Below are positions 28,492 to 36,146 of a stretch of 64,000 nucleotides of DNA, in pieces. The notes beneath the pieces are model-generated. The model was not told the origin of the DNA. It did not search any database and saw only the letters and a program-made list of their open reading frames with translations. Each line of letters opens with the position of its first letter. Position 1 is the first letter of the stretch. Source of the DNA: Alcanivorax sp. REN37. Lineage in GTDB: Bacteria > Pseudomonadota > Gammaproteobacteria > Pseudomonadales > Alcanivoracaceae. Where the stretch lies: positions 1,736,001 through 1,800,000 of the forward strand of contig NZ_JBGCUO010000001.1 in the NCBI RefSeq assembly GCF_041102775.1. The letters run 5' to 3'. Made by a program: the position numbers and the translations under genes.

Positions 28492-29306
28492 GTACCCATT
28501 CCCCGGTAGCCGTGATCACCGGCGGCGGTGGTGCCCTCGGCAGTGCACTGGCGCTGCAAGCCGCCCGGCGTGGCTACCGGGTGGCGATTCTTGACCGCAG
28601 CGAAAGTGCCGGTGAAGCCTGCTGCCAAGCGTTGCTGGAAGCCGGGGCTGAGTGCTTCTGGATGGCGGTGGATGTACGCCGCGAGCGCGATCTGAACCAG
28701 GCGGTAACGCGGGTATTGCGGCGCTGGGGCCAACTGGACCTGTGGATCAACAATGCCGGCATTGCCACCGCCGGACCGTTCGAAGCGCTGTCCAGTGACG
28801 ACTGGCAACAGCAGCTGGATGTGAACCTGCTCGGTACCGTACATGGCTGCCGCGCCGCGGCCACCGCCATGGCGCGCCAAGGCAATGGCCAGCTGGTTAA
28901 CATCGCGGCCGCCGCCGGGCTGTTCCCGTCTCCGGGCCTGAGCGCCTATAACAGCGTTTCCGCCGCCCTGATCGCGCTCAGCGAGACGTTGCAGGCGGAA
29001 CTGTCGCCACTGGGAATCCGCGTCAGCGTTGCCTGCCCCACTTTCTTCCAGAGTCCGTTCATGACGTCGGTGCGCGCCTCCGACCCTCTCAGCCGGCAAC
29101 GCTTCATGCGGCTGGCCGAGCAGCACCAGTACAGTGCCGAAGAAGTGGCAGAGCGGTTGTTCAAAGAGCTGGACGGGCGCCGGTTCCTGCTGCTGCCGCA
29201 CCGGGACCACCGCCGACTGTGGTGGTTGAAACGGCTATCACCAAAGCGTTTCCGCGCCGCCATGCGGGACCGCGCCCAGCGACTGCGGCATCCACCATTA
29301 CGCTAA
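28488..29306 (+). CDS. Short-chain dehydrogenase/reductase-like protein lacking the catalytic Ser and Lys
   Basis: A 272-residue Rossmann-fold SDR. The cofactor motif TGGGGALG, the DV motif (VDVRRERDL), INNAG and the active-site Asn (N113 in DVNLLGT) are present. At the catalytic triad the sequence reads NIAAAAGLFPSPGLSAYNSVS: Tyr154 is kept, but the position 13 residues earlier is Ala141 instead of Ser, and Tyr+4 is Ser158 instead of Lys. It may therefore bind NAD(P) without normal catalysis, or use another mechanism. A C-terminal extension (about 235-272) is basic. It starts inside the symporter stop codon, so the two are co-translated. Its 3' end overlaps the convergent DUF2505-like gene. 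Confidence 0.88.
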   Translation: MSTHSPVAVITGGGGALGSALALQAARRGYRVAILDRSESAGEACCQALLEAGAECFWMAVDVRRERDLNQAVTRVLRRWGQLDLWINNAGIATAGPFEALSSDDWQQQLDVNLLGTVHGCRAAATAMARQGNGQLVNIAAAAGLFPSPGLSAYNSVSAALIALSETLQAELSPLGIRVSVACPTFFQSPFMTSVRASDPLSRQRFMRLAEQHQYSAEEVAERLFKELDGRRFLLLPHRDHRRLWWLKRLSPKRFRAAMRDRAQRLRHPPLR

Positions 29307-29819
29307 ACCGGCCACATCCGGCGCATTCAGGTACGCCAACGTCGCCTCGTAATCAGCATCCAACGCCCGGTCGACCTGGCCGGATACCAGGGCCACCAGT
29401 TTATTGCCGATCAAGGGCACGCTGCTGCTCAGATCAGCACTCAATCGCTGGCGACAACCGCCCTCGCACTCCTCGATCTGCATCAGCCCCTCCACTTTCA
29501 CCGGGACCTTGGCCAACGTGAAGCTGAAGCGACAGCGGTACGGCGTTGCGGCGCGCTCCAGCCACAGGAAATCGGTCAGCAGCGTCGCGCTGGAACCAAT
29601 GAATTTGCGCGCCACCGCTGGCAACCGGTCGGTCTTGATACGTAGTGCACGCGACACGGCGATCCGAAAGCCCGCCGGCGTGTCGCCGAAGGCTTCAAAC
29701 TGGGCAGCGTCTTCGCCCCGACTGCTGGCAAAGCGCGCCTGATAGAACTCACGGCTGGTCAGCACATCACGCAAGGTGGCGGCGGGGACAGGAAAAAAGC
29801 GTTCGCGCTGCAACTGCAC
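29298..29819 (-). CDS. DUF2505/START-like domain protein
   Basis: A 173-residue protein resembling DUF2505, a SRPBCC/START-like hydrophobic-ligand-binding fold. It has the N-terminal pattern ERFFPVPAATLRDVLTSREFYQARF and the C-terminal amphipathic helix PLIGNKLVALVSGQVDRALDADYEAT typical of that fold. There is no ATG. GTG 29819, with GAGAGGG upstream, is the better start; GTG 29855 is also in frame. Function unknown. It is convergent with, and overlaps by nine bases, the SDR gene. Lipid or small-molecule binding is inferred from the fold only. Confidence 0.72.
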   Translation of the reverse strand: MQLQRERFFPVPAATLRDVLTSREFYQARFASSRGEDAAQFEAFGDTPAGFRIAVSRALRIKTDRLPAVARKFIGSSATLLTDFLWLERAATPYRCRFSFTLAKVPVKVEGLMQIEECEGGCRQRLSADLSSSVPLIGNKLVALVSGQVDRALDADYEATLAYLNAPDVAGLA

Positions 29820-29933
29820 GGTAAGCCCTCTCGGCAGGATCAGTAAAACGCCCACTTTCCCCGATTCCAGCGACAGGCACCAGAGTGCGGGCGCTCAAGC
29901 GCGCAGAATTTCACCAGTGCTCAAACCCAGCGC

Positions 29934-30395
29934 TCAAACGAAGTACAGCACCAGCCACTCAGCCCGCAGCGCCGGACGCGCTTCGTGCTCGACTTCCACG
30001 GTGTACTCCAGTCGCAGCAGCCACTGGCCCGCGCGACGCTGCTCGGCGGCCAGCAAGGTGGCGCGGGCGCGGATGCGTTGATCCACCTTCACCGGCGCCA
30101 GAAAGCGCACGCTGTCAAAGCCATAATTCACCGCCATCTTCATGTCGCGCGGCACCACGAAACCGGCGATGGTGCGCTGTAAATGGGGCAACAGCGCCAA
30201 CGTCAGAAAGCCATGGGCGATAGTGCTGCCGAATGGCGTTTCCCGGGCGCGCTCTGGATCCACGTGGATGTACTGATGATCCAAGGTGGCATCCGCAAAT
30301 GCCTGAATACGGGCTTGGTCGATAGCAAACCAATCAGACAGACCCAACTCCTGGCCGACGTACTGCTCCAGCTCGGTGGCAGCGATGTGTTTCAT
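29934..30395 (-). CDS. MaoC/NodN-family hotdog dehydratase
   Basis: A 153-residue single-hotdog protein of the MaoC-like (R-specific enoyl-CoA hydratase/NodN) family. The hydratase motif is present as ADATLDHQYIHVDPERA, followed by FGSTIAHGFLTLAL, giving the Asp and His of the catalytic dyad. Such enzymes hydrate trans-2-enoyl-CoA to (R)-3-hydroxyacyl-CoA; NodN-like members are poorly characterised. It lies directly after two alpha/beta hydrolase genes on the same strand, so a small lipid or acyl-CoA operon is plausible (inference). Confidence 0.9.
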   Translation of the reverse strand: MKHIAATELEQYVGQELGLSDWFAIDQARIQAFADATLDHQYIHVDPERARETPFGSTIAHGFLTLALLPHLQRTIAGFVVPRDMKMAVNYGFDSVRFLAPVKVDQRIRARATLLAAEQRRAGQWLLRLEYTVEVEHEARPALRAEWLVLYFV

Positions 30396-30422
30396 TGTTA
30401 TCTCCGGCTTTGGGCGACGGCG

Positions 30423-31271
30423 CTAGAGGCGCGCCGCCAGGAAAGAACGGATCGCAGCAGCCACCGGCTGCGGCGAATTCATGTGCACGTGGTGATGCCC
30501 GGCCACTTCCACTTCAGTGGCATCCGGCAGCAGTGTCACCCGCTCGGCCATGCCGGTGCGTTGACGCAGCCCTTGCTGCGCCCACACCAACAGGGTCGGC
30601 ATCGTCAACGCCGACAGCGCCGCCTCCACCTGCGGTTCAGTGAGCCGCACCGCCGAGGTACCGCGCAGACGAGGGTCCGAACGCCAAGCCAGGCCGCCGT
30701 CCACCGCCACCAGATTACGCTCACACAGCAGCGCCGCTGACGCCTCCGATAAGGTCGGATCAAAGCGGCGCCGTGCGGCCACCGCCTCGTCCAGGTCGCG
30801 GTATTGAGCGGTGGGTGGCCGCACCGGCTGCTGGTGCTCGTCCAGCGCTTTGCGCAGCGTGCTGGTTAACTCGGAGGCAGGCGACGCCATCGGCCCCAAG
30901 CCATCGAGCAGTACCAGCGCCGCAAAGCGTTCCGGGCACGCCGCGGCCAGCAAAGTGGCAATGCCGGCGCCCATTGAGTGCCCCATCAAGATACAGCGCG
31001 ACCAGCCCAGTGACGTCAGCGCCGCGTGGGCGTCAGCGATGTAATCCACCAGGTGCAGCATCTGCGCCGGCGGCCGATGGTCGCTGGCACCGTGACCAGC
31101 CTGATCGAGCGCACACAGCGGCTGCTCCAGCAGCGGCGCCAACGGCGCAAACGAGGCGGCGTTGTCGAGCCAGCCGTGCAGCGCCAGGATCGGCAGGCCA
31201 TCACCGTCCCATTGCTGGGCCGCAAGCCGGAAGCCGTTCAACGACAGCGACAGTTCCGAGGCAGCGGTCAT
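30423..31271 (-). CDS. Alpha/beta hydrolase (first of an overlapping pair)
   Basis: A 282-residue alpha/beta hydrolase. LHGWLDNAASF forms the oxyanion-hole HG motif, MGHSMGAG the nucleophile elbow (Ser99) and GHHHVHMN the C-terminal histidine. LLDGLGP follows strand 6. The LHGWLDNA start resembles epoxide-hydrolase/serine-hydrolase-like proteins (SERHL group). The substrate is unknown. The start ATG 31271 overlaps the stop of the upstream hydrolase as ATGA; the open extension upstream is discarded. It precedes the MaoC gene by 27 bases. Confidence 0.88.
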   Translation of the reverse strand: MTAASELSLSLNGFRLAAQQWDGDGLPILALHGWLDNAASFAPLAPLLEQPLCALDQAGHGASDHRPPAQMLHLVDYIADAHAALTSLGWSRCILMGHSMGAGIATLLAAACPERFAALVLLDGLGPMASPASELTSTLRKALDEHQQPVRPPTAQYRDLDEAVAARRRFDPTLSEASAALLCERNLVAVDGGLAWRSDPRLRGTSAVRLTEPQVEAALSALTMPTLLVWAQQGLRQRTGMAERVTLLPDATEVEVAGHHHVHMNSPQPVAAAIRSFLAARL

Positions 31272-32065
31272 CGACGCCCTCCGTAAGCAGCAAGAAATTC
31301 CAACACCGGCGCCGCCGCCGGACCGGGTTGCTCGAGCACGAACATGTGGCTGCCCGGCGCTTCGGCCCACGTCATGCGCTGGCGGCGCACGTGGCGCCGG
31401 GCGCCGGTACGGAACAGCGCGTCACTTTCAGTTCCGGACACCAGTAAACCCGGCACCTGCAAGCGTGGCATCCGCTCCAACGACGTGGGGGTGTGGCGGA
31501 ACACGGCAGCTTCAACCGCTGGGTCGAAACGCAGCCGGCAACCGCCTTGGCCGTCCGCCTCGATACTGCTGGCGATGTAGTCCTGCAGGCAGTCGGCGTC
31601 GAAGCGCTGGAAGAACGGCCGCCGGCTAAAGTAGTCCTGCATCGCCTGCGGATCCGGCCACTGGCGGCGGCGGCGCTCGCTGGCCAGCGACGGCACCATG
31701 CGATCCACTTGCCCCAACCAGCGGCCAAGGCGCATCAGCCAGCCCTGCACACCGTTGATCAACGGCGGGTCCAGCATCACCACGGCGTGGAACCACTCCG
31801 GCCGACGCTGCGCCACCAGATAGGTGAGCACGCCGCCGAGAGAGTGCCCCATGCCGATCAAGGGCCGAGGCAGTTGCGCCAAGTGCTGCTCCAGTTGGCG
31901 CGACAGGTGCTCCCAGCCGGCGCCCACCGGGAACGCGGGGTCATGCCCCAGACGGTCCATGACCCGGACATCAAAGTCGGCACGGAATGGCGCCAGGAAT
32001 GTATCGTAGCTGCCGCCGCAAAAACCGTTGGCGGCGGCAAAATTGAGCGTGACGGGTGAGGACAT
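31268..32065 (-). CDS. Alpha/beta hydrolase (second of an overlapping pair)
   Basis: A 265-residue alpha/beta hydrolase with an atypical oxyanion region ([15 protein letters not shown]), the nucleophile elbow GMGHSLGG (Ser75), VVMLDPPLI after the next strand, and GSHMFVLE supplying the catalytic histidine. A lid-like insertion rich in Arg (about 125-175) may shape the substrate pocket. Substrate unknown. It is the first gene of a minus-strand unit (this gene, the next hydrolase, MaoC) and is divergent from xthA. Confidence 0.88.
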   Translation of the reverse strand: MSSPVTLNFAAANGFCGGSYDTFLAPFRADFDVRVMDRLGHDPAFPVGAGWEHLSRQLEQHLAQLPRPLIGMGHSLGGVLTYLVAQRRPEWFHAVVMLDPPLINGVQGWLMRLGRWLGQVDRMVPSLASERRRRQWPDPQAMQDYFSRRPFFQRFDADCLQDYIASSIEADGQGGCRLRFDPAVEAAVFRHTPTSLERMPRLQVPGLLVSGTESDALFRTGARRHVRRQRMTWAEAPGSHMFVLEQPGPAAAPVLEFLAAYGGRR

Positions 32066-32198
32066 CGATTACCTCCAAGCCGGCCAGTATAAGCAGCCTT
32101 GGCCGGAACGACAGCGCTACGGATGCGCACCGCCGCCGGCGCGACTCGCGACTGGCCCGGCAGCAGCCTACAATGTCCGCCGTCTAACGGAGGGCTTC

Positions 32199-33011
32199 AT
32201 GAAACTTGTGTCTTTCAACATCAACGGCCTGCGCGCCCGACCCCACCAACTGGAAGCGCTGATCGCGCAGCACCAGCCGGATCTGATCGGTCTGCAGGAA
32301 ACCAAGGTGCATGACGAGCAGTTTCCTGCGGAGCACATCGTCGGGCTGGGTTACCACCCCTATTTCTTTGGCCAGAAGGGTCATTACGGCGTGGCGTTGG
32401 TCACCCGCGAACCGCTGGAGTCGGTGCAGTACGGCTTCCCCACCGACGCCGAAGATGCTCAGCGACGCATGATCATCGGCCGCATGCGCGATGCCGAAGG
32501 TCGCGCCATCACCGTGCTGAACGGCTACTTCCCGCAGGGCGAGAGCCGTGATCATCCGCTGAAATTTCCGGCCAAACAGAAGTTCTATGCCGACCTGATG
32601 ACCTATTTAGAGACCCACCACCAGCCCGGCGACGAGTTGGTGGTGATGGGCGACTTCAATATTTCCGCCGAGGACATCGATATCGGTATCGGTGACAACA
32701 ACCGCAAACGCTGGTTGCGCGATGGCAAGTGCAGTTTCCTACCGGAAGAGCGCGAGTGGTTCCAGACCCTGCTCGGTTGGGGGTTGCAGGACGCCTACCG
32801 AGTGCTGAAACCGGACACTGACGACCGTTTCAGCTGGTTCGATTACCGCTCGAAAGGCTTTGATGACGATCCGCGCCGCGGCCTGCGCATCGACACCTTG
32901 TTGGTCACCGCGCCGCTGGTGGAACGCCTGCTGGACAGCGACGTGGATTACGACATCCGCGCCATGGAACGTCCTTCCGACCACTGCCCGGTGTGGGCGT
33001 CATTCCGCTGA
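32199..33011 (+). CDS. xthA: Exodeoxyribonuclease III
   Basis: XthA is the major AP endonuclease and 3'-5' exonuclease in base-excision repair. The 270-residue protein starts [20 protein letters not shown] and has [12 protein letters not shown] (metal-binding Glu), [14 protein letters not shown] (Asp/Asn), RIDTLLVT and the final [10 protein letters not shown] histidine. GGAGGG lies just before ATG 32199; the open frame upstream is not part of the protein. The voltage-sensor-like gene follows seven bases after its stop, so they may share a transcript. Confidence 0.97.
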   Translation: MKLVSFNINGLRARPHQLEALIAQHQPDLIGLQETKVHDEQFPAEHIVGLGYHPYFFGQKGHYGVALVTREPLESVQYGFPTDAEDAQRRMIIGRMRDAEGRAITVLNGYFPQGESRDHPLKFPAKQKFYADLMTYLETHHQPGDELVVMGDFNISAEDIDIGIGDNNRKRWLRDGKCSFLPEEREWFQTLLGWGLQDAYRVLKPDTDDRFSWFDYRSKGFDDDPRRGLRIDTLLVTAPLVERLLDSDVDYDIRAMERPSDHCPVWASFR

Positions 33012-33018
33012 GGTCCCA

Positions 33019-34074
33019 ATGACCACCACTGCCCCGCAACCCGCCATCCATCTCCACCCTCAGCGGCTGCGCAGCTTGCCTCTGCTGGACAAACTGGCCC
33101 TGGTCGTGGATGCGGGCATGGTGGTCTTGGTGATCGCCAACCTGGCCCTGATCTTGTTCGATTGGGCGTTCAGCTCCGCCTTCATCCAGACCGGCTTTGC
33201 CACCTACGCGCCGGCATTCCACGATTTCTATAGCCGCACCATTCATGACGATTTCATTTTTTATGATCTGATTTTCGTCAGCATTTACCTCACTGAATTC
33301 TTTGTGCGCTGGGCCTTTGCCATCGGGCGACGCACCTATCACCGCTGGTTCTTCTATCCGTTTGTGCATTGGTATGACCTGCTCGGCTGCATTCCAGTCG
33401 GCAGCTTCCGCTGGCTGCGTGTCCTGCGCCTCGTGGGGCTGGCCATTCGCCTGCAACGGCTCGGCGTGATTGACCTGCGCGATACCCGCATCGGCGCCAC
33501 GCTGATCAAGTACTACCGCATTGTGGTGGAAGAGATTTCTGATCGCGTGGTGATCAACGTGCTGGAAGGCGCGCAGCGTGAAATCGACCAAGGCAGCCCG
33601 CTGCTGCACCGCATCCAGGAGCAGGTGCTGCAGCCGCGCAAGAATGTGCTGGTGGAGTTCATTGCAGACCGGCTGACCGGAGCCGCCGAACAGACCCACC
33701 GCCAGTACCGCGATGCACTGGGCCGCTATCTGTCACGGCTAACCGATGAAGGCTTGGCGCGCACTCGCAGCGGTGCGCTGCTGGCAGCGATCCCGGTGGC
33801 CGGCCCGCGCACACTGCAACTGCTCGGCGATACCGTGCGCGAGTTGGGCGTGGCGCTGGTGGACCAACTGGTAGCCGACCTGACCGTGCCCGCCCATCGC
33901 GCCCAGCTCGACAGTTTGATTGCCGACCTGCTGAGCCACGCCAATGTGGAGGGCAACACGCAGATGGACACACTGCTGCGTGAGCTGCTGATCGAGATTT
34001 TGGAGCAGGTGAAGATTCAGGTGGCGGTACAACACTGGAAAGTAGCGGATGCGGCCGGTCCGGCCGCATCCTGA
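33019..34074 (+). CDS. Voltage-sensor-like membrane protein with helical cytoplasmic domain
   Basis: A 351-residue protein. The N-terminal about 150 residues resemble the S1-S4 voltage-sensor domain of ion channels. Helix 1 is KLALVVDAGMVVLVIANLAL, helix 2 is FYDLIFVSIYLTEFFVRWA, helix 3 contains WYDLLGCIPVG and is followed by an S4-like arginine ladder (R131, R134, R137, R144, R147). No pore helix or TVGYGD-type selectivity filter follows. The remaining about 200 residues are predicted helical and soluble (VVEEISDRVVINVLEGAQREI and later). It could be a voltage-sensor-only protein or an ion-transport-family relative of other function. It follows xthA closely. Confidence 0.75.
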   Translation: MTTTAPQPAIHLHPQRLRSLPLLDKLALVVDAGMVVLVIANLALILFDWAFSSAFIQTGFATYAPAFHDFYSRTIHDDFIFYDLIFVSIYLTEFFVRWAFAIGRRTYHRWFFYPFVHWYDLLGCIPVGSFRWLRVLRLVGLAIRLQRLGVIDLRDTRIGATLIKYYRIVVEEISDRVVINVLEGAQREIDQGSPLLHRIQEQVLQPRKNVLVEFIADRLTGAAEQTHRQYRDALGRYLSRLTDEGLARTRSGALLAAIPVAGPRTLQLLGDTVRELGVALVDQLVADLTVPAHRAQLDSLIADLLSHANVEGNTQMDTLLRELLIEILEQVKIQVAVQHWKVADAAGPAAS

Positions 34075-34078
34075 CACC

Positions 34079-34516
34079 TCAGCTCGGCAGGCCTTGCAGG
34101 CGCAGCACCGCCATCGTCAGGCGTGAAATGCACACCGGCTTGCCGGCTTCGTCTTCAATGCGGATATCCCACACATGGGTGGTGCGACCGAGGTGAATCG
34201 GGCGCGCAGTGCCGATCACCAGCCCACTGCGCACACTGCGCAAATGGTTGGCGTTGATATCGAGCCCGACACAGTAGTACTGGCTGCGATCGACACAGTA
34301 GTAGGACGCCATGCTGCCAAGCGTTTCTGCGAACACCACCGACGCGCCGCCATGGAGGATGCCCATCGGCTGGTGGGTACGGCGATCCACCGGCATGGTG
34401 CCGCGCAGGAAGTCATCGCCGAGCTCGGTGATCTGGATATCCAGCAGTGCGTTGAGGGTGTCTTCGCGCCGGGCCTGGGCCAGCTCCAGCGTCACGTCAC
34501 CGTGCCAAATTGCCAT
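34079..34516 (-). CDS. Hotdog-fold acyl-CoA thioesterase (MenI/EntH/YbdB family)
   Basis: A 145-residue PaaI-type thioesterase. The signature HQPMGILHGGASVVFAETLGS contains the His-Gly-Gly and the catalytic Glu of the MenI/EntH/YbdB subgroup. GLDINANHLRSVRSG continues the hotdog core. It likely hydrolyses aryl- or acyl-CoA/ACP thioesters; the specific substrate is unknown. ATG 34516 is preceded by AGGAG. It lies downstream of sixA on the same strand and is convergent with the voltage-sensor-like gene. Confidence 0.92.
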   Translation of the reverse strand: MAIWHGDVTLELAQARREDTLNALLDIQITELGDDFLRGTMPVDRRTHQPMGILHGGASVVFAETLGSMASYYCVDRSQYYCVGLDINANHLRSVRSGLVIGTARPIHLGRTTHVWDIRIEDEAGKPVCISRLTMAVLRLQGLPS

Positions 34517-34562
34517 TGTTGTGCTCCTACAGCAGAAAAATCCGGCCACGAACAGCGGCCGC

Positions 34563-35039
34563 TCAGGGATTGGCGGCTTCGCCGGGGGTGCGCAACCAGC
34601 GAAGTCGAGCGCCGCCCACTGCAGCCACCTCCACCTCCAAACTGGCAACACTGCCAACGTGCATCGGCACTCGCGCGCCGGGCCCGTCAGCCAGCTGGCC
34701 GACCAACAACGCCACCAACGGCATGTGGCTGACCAACACCAGGTTGTCCAACTGCGGCTGCATCAACAGCCAGTCGAGCACCTGCGCCGGACGGCCATCT
34801 GGCACCAGCTCGTCCAGCTCAGCGGCCAGCGGCTGGCCGCAGATGGCACTGATTTCGTCGGCGGTCTGGCGGGCGCGCAAGTAGGGGCTGCTATAGAGCG
34901 CATCCACCTGCACCCCAGCCGCATGAAGCTGCTGCCACAACTGACGCACCGCAGCCCGGCCGGCGCTAGTCAGCGCACGGCTCTGGTCATCATCGCGGTG
35001 TGGCTCCGCCTCACCGTGGCGAACGATATAAAGACGCAT
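34563..35039 (-). CDS. sixA: Phosphohistidine phosphatase SixA
   Basis: SixA is a short histidine phosphatase that dephosphorylates phosphohistidine on phosphotransfer proteins (ArcB and the nitrogen PTS in E. coli). The 158-residue protein has the RHG catalytic start LYIVRHGEAEPH and YSSPYLRARQTADE, with a late VLVSHMPLVALL histidine. Its start codon shares one base with the gpsA stop (TGATG), so it is translationally coupled to gpsA. Confidence 0.93.
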   Translation of the reverse strand: MRLYIVRHGEAEPHRDDDQSRALTSAGRAAVRQLWQQLHAAGVQVDALYSSPYLRARQTADEISAICGQPLAAELDELVPDGRPAQVLDWLLMQPQLDNLVLVSHMPLVALLVGQLADGPGARVPMHVGSVASLEVEVAAVGGARLRWLRTPGEAANP

Positions 35040-36064
35040 CAGGACAGTCCTGTCATGAAGTCCACATCGTGGTTGTGATCGCCCTGCATCAGCGCGGTGA
35101 CCACATCAATGATCGGGCGCTGGTGAAACAGGATGTCATAGAGGCCGGTGGCCAGCGGCATGTAGATGCCTTCCGAACGGGCGCGCTCGGCCACCAGTTT
35201 CACGGTGTTAACGCCCTCCGCAGTCTGCCCCAGCGACGCCACCGCTTGTTCCACCGTGTTGCCCTGCCCCACGAGGTAACCGACTTGGTAGTTGCGCGAC
35301 AGGTTAGAGGAACAGGTCACGATCAGGTCGCCGACCCCAGCCAGCCCGAGGAACGTCATCGGATTGGCGCCCATGCGTGCGGAAAAGCGGCTGATCTCAG
35401 CCAAGCTGCGGGTAATCAGGAACGCGCGCGTGTTGTCGCCTACATCCAGCGCATCGGCCATGCCGGTAGCAATGGCGTAGATATTTTTCAGCGCCCCGCC
35501 CAGCTCGACCCCGTAAGGATCAGAGCTGTCATAAACACGGAAATACGGACACGACAGCGCATGCTGCACCCGTGTGCACAGCTCCGGATGGGTACTGGCA
35601 ATCACAGTGCCGGCAAACTTCTTCTCAACAATTTCGCGCGCCAAGTTGGGCCCACTGAGCACGCCGACTTGAGTATGTGGCCATTCACGCGCCAGCAGCT
35701 GGCTCATGAGCAGAAAACCGTCAGCGGCAATGCCCTTGGTGCAGCTCACCACCATGGTGCCCGCGGCCACATGGTCGCGGGCTTGGCGCAGCACATCGAT
35801 GAAAGCCTTGCTGGGAATCGCCATGAACACCAGCGTAGCGCCGCTGAGGCAGTGGATCAGGTCTTCCGATGCTTCAACGCCGTCCGGCAGCACCGTGCCC
35901 GGCAAGTAGCGGCTGTTCTCGCGATCCTTGTTGATCGCCGCGGCGGTTTCCGGGTCACGCACCCAGAGCCGCACTTGATGGCCGTTTTCCGCAAGGATCG
36001 AGGCCACGGCGGTGCCGAAACTGCCTCCGCCCAGAACTGCTGCTGTCTCTTTCAGCTGTGTCAC
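35039..36064 (-). CDS. gpsA: Glycerol-3-phosphate dehydrogenase [NAD(P)+]
   Basis: GpsA reduces dihydroxyacetone phosphate to sn-glycerol-3-phosphate for phospholipid synthesis. The 341-residue protein shows the dinucleotide-binding LGGGSFGTAVASILAENGH, VSCTKGI, the FAGTVIAS region and the catalytic lysine block GALKNIYAIATGMADAL. I choose GTG 36064, which has AGGAG eight bases upstream and gives a length like Pseudomonas GpsA; ATG 36100 is in frame but less well placed. sixA follows directly. Confidence 0.95.
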   Translation of the reverse strand: MTQLKETAAVLGGGSFGTAVASILAENGHQVRLWVRDPETAAAINKDRENSRYLPGTVLPDGVEASEDLIHCLSGATLVFMAIPSKAFIDVLRQARDHVAAGTMVVSCTKGIAADGFLLMSQLLAREWPHTQVGVLSGPNLAREIVEKKFAGTVIASTHPELCTRVQHALSCPYFRVYDSSDPYGVELGGALKNIYAIATGMADALDVGDNTRAFLITRSLAEISRFSARMGANPMTFLGLAGVGDLIVTCSSNLSRNYQVGYLVGQGNTVEQAVASLGQTAEGVNTVKLVAERARSEGIYMPLATGLYDILFHQRPIIDVVTALMQGDHNHDVDFMTGLS

Positions 36065-36146
36065 CTGTTCGACTCCTGTGCCGCCATCTTGGTGTGGCAT
36101 GACGAGGCATGATAGGGACAGCCCGTTATCGTCGCAACGCGCTGCA

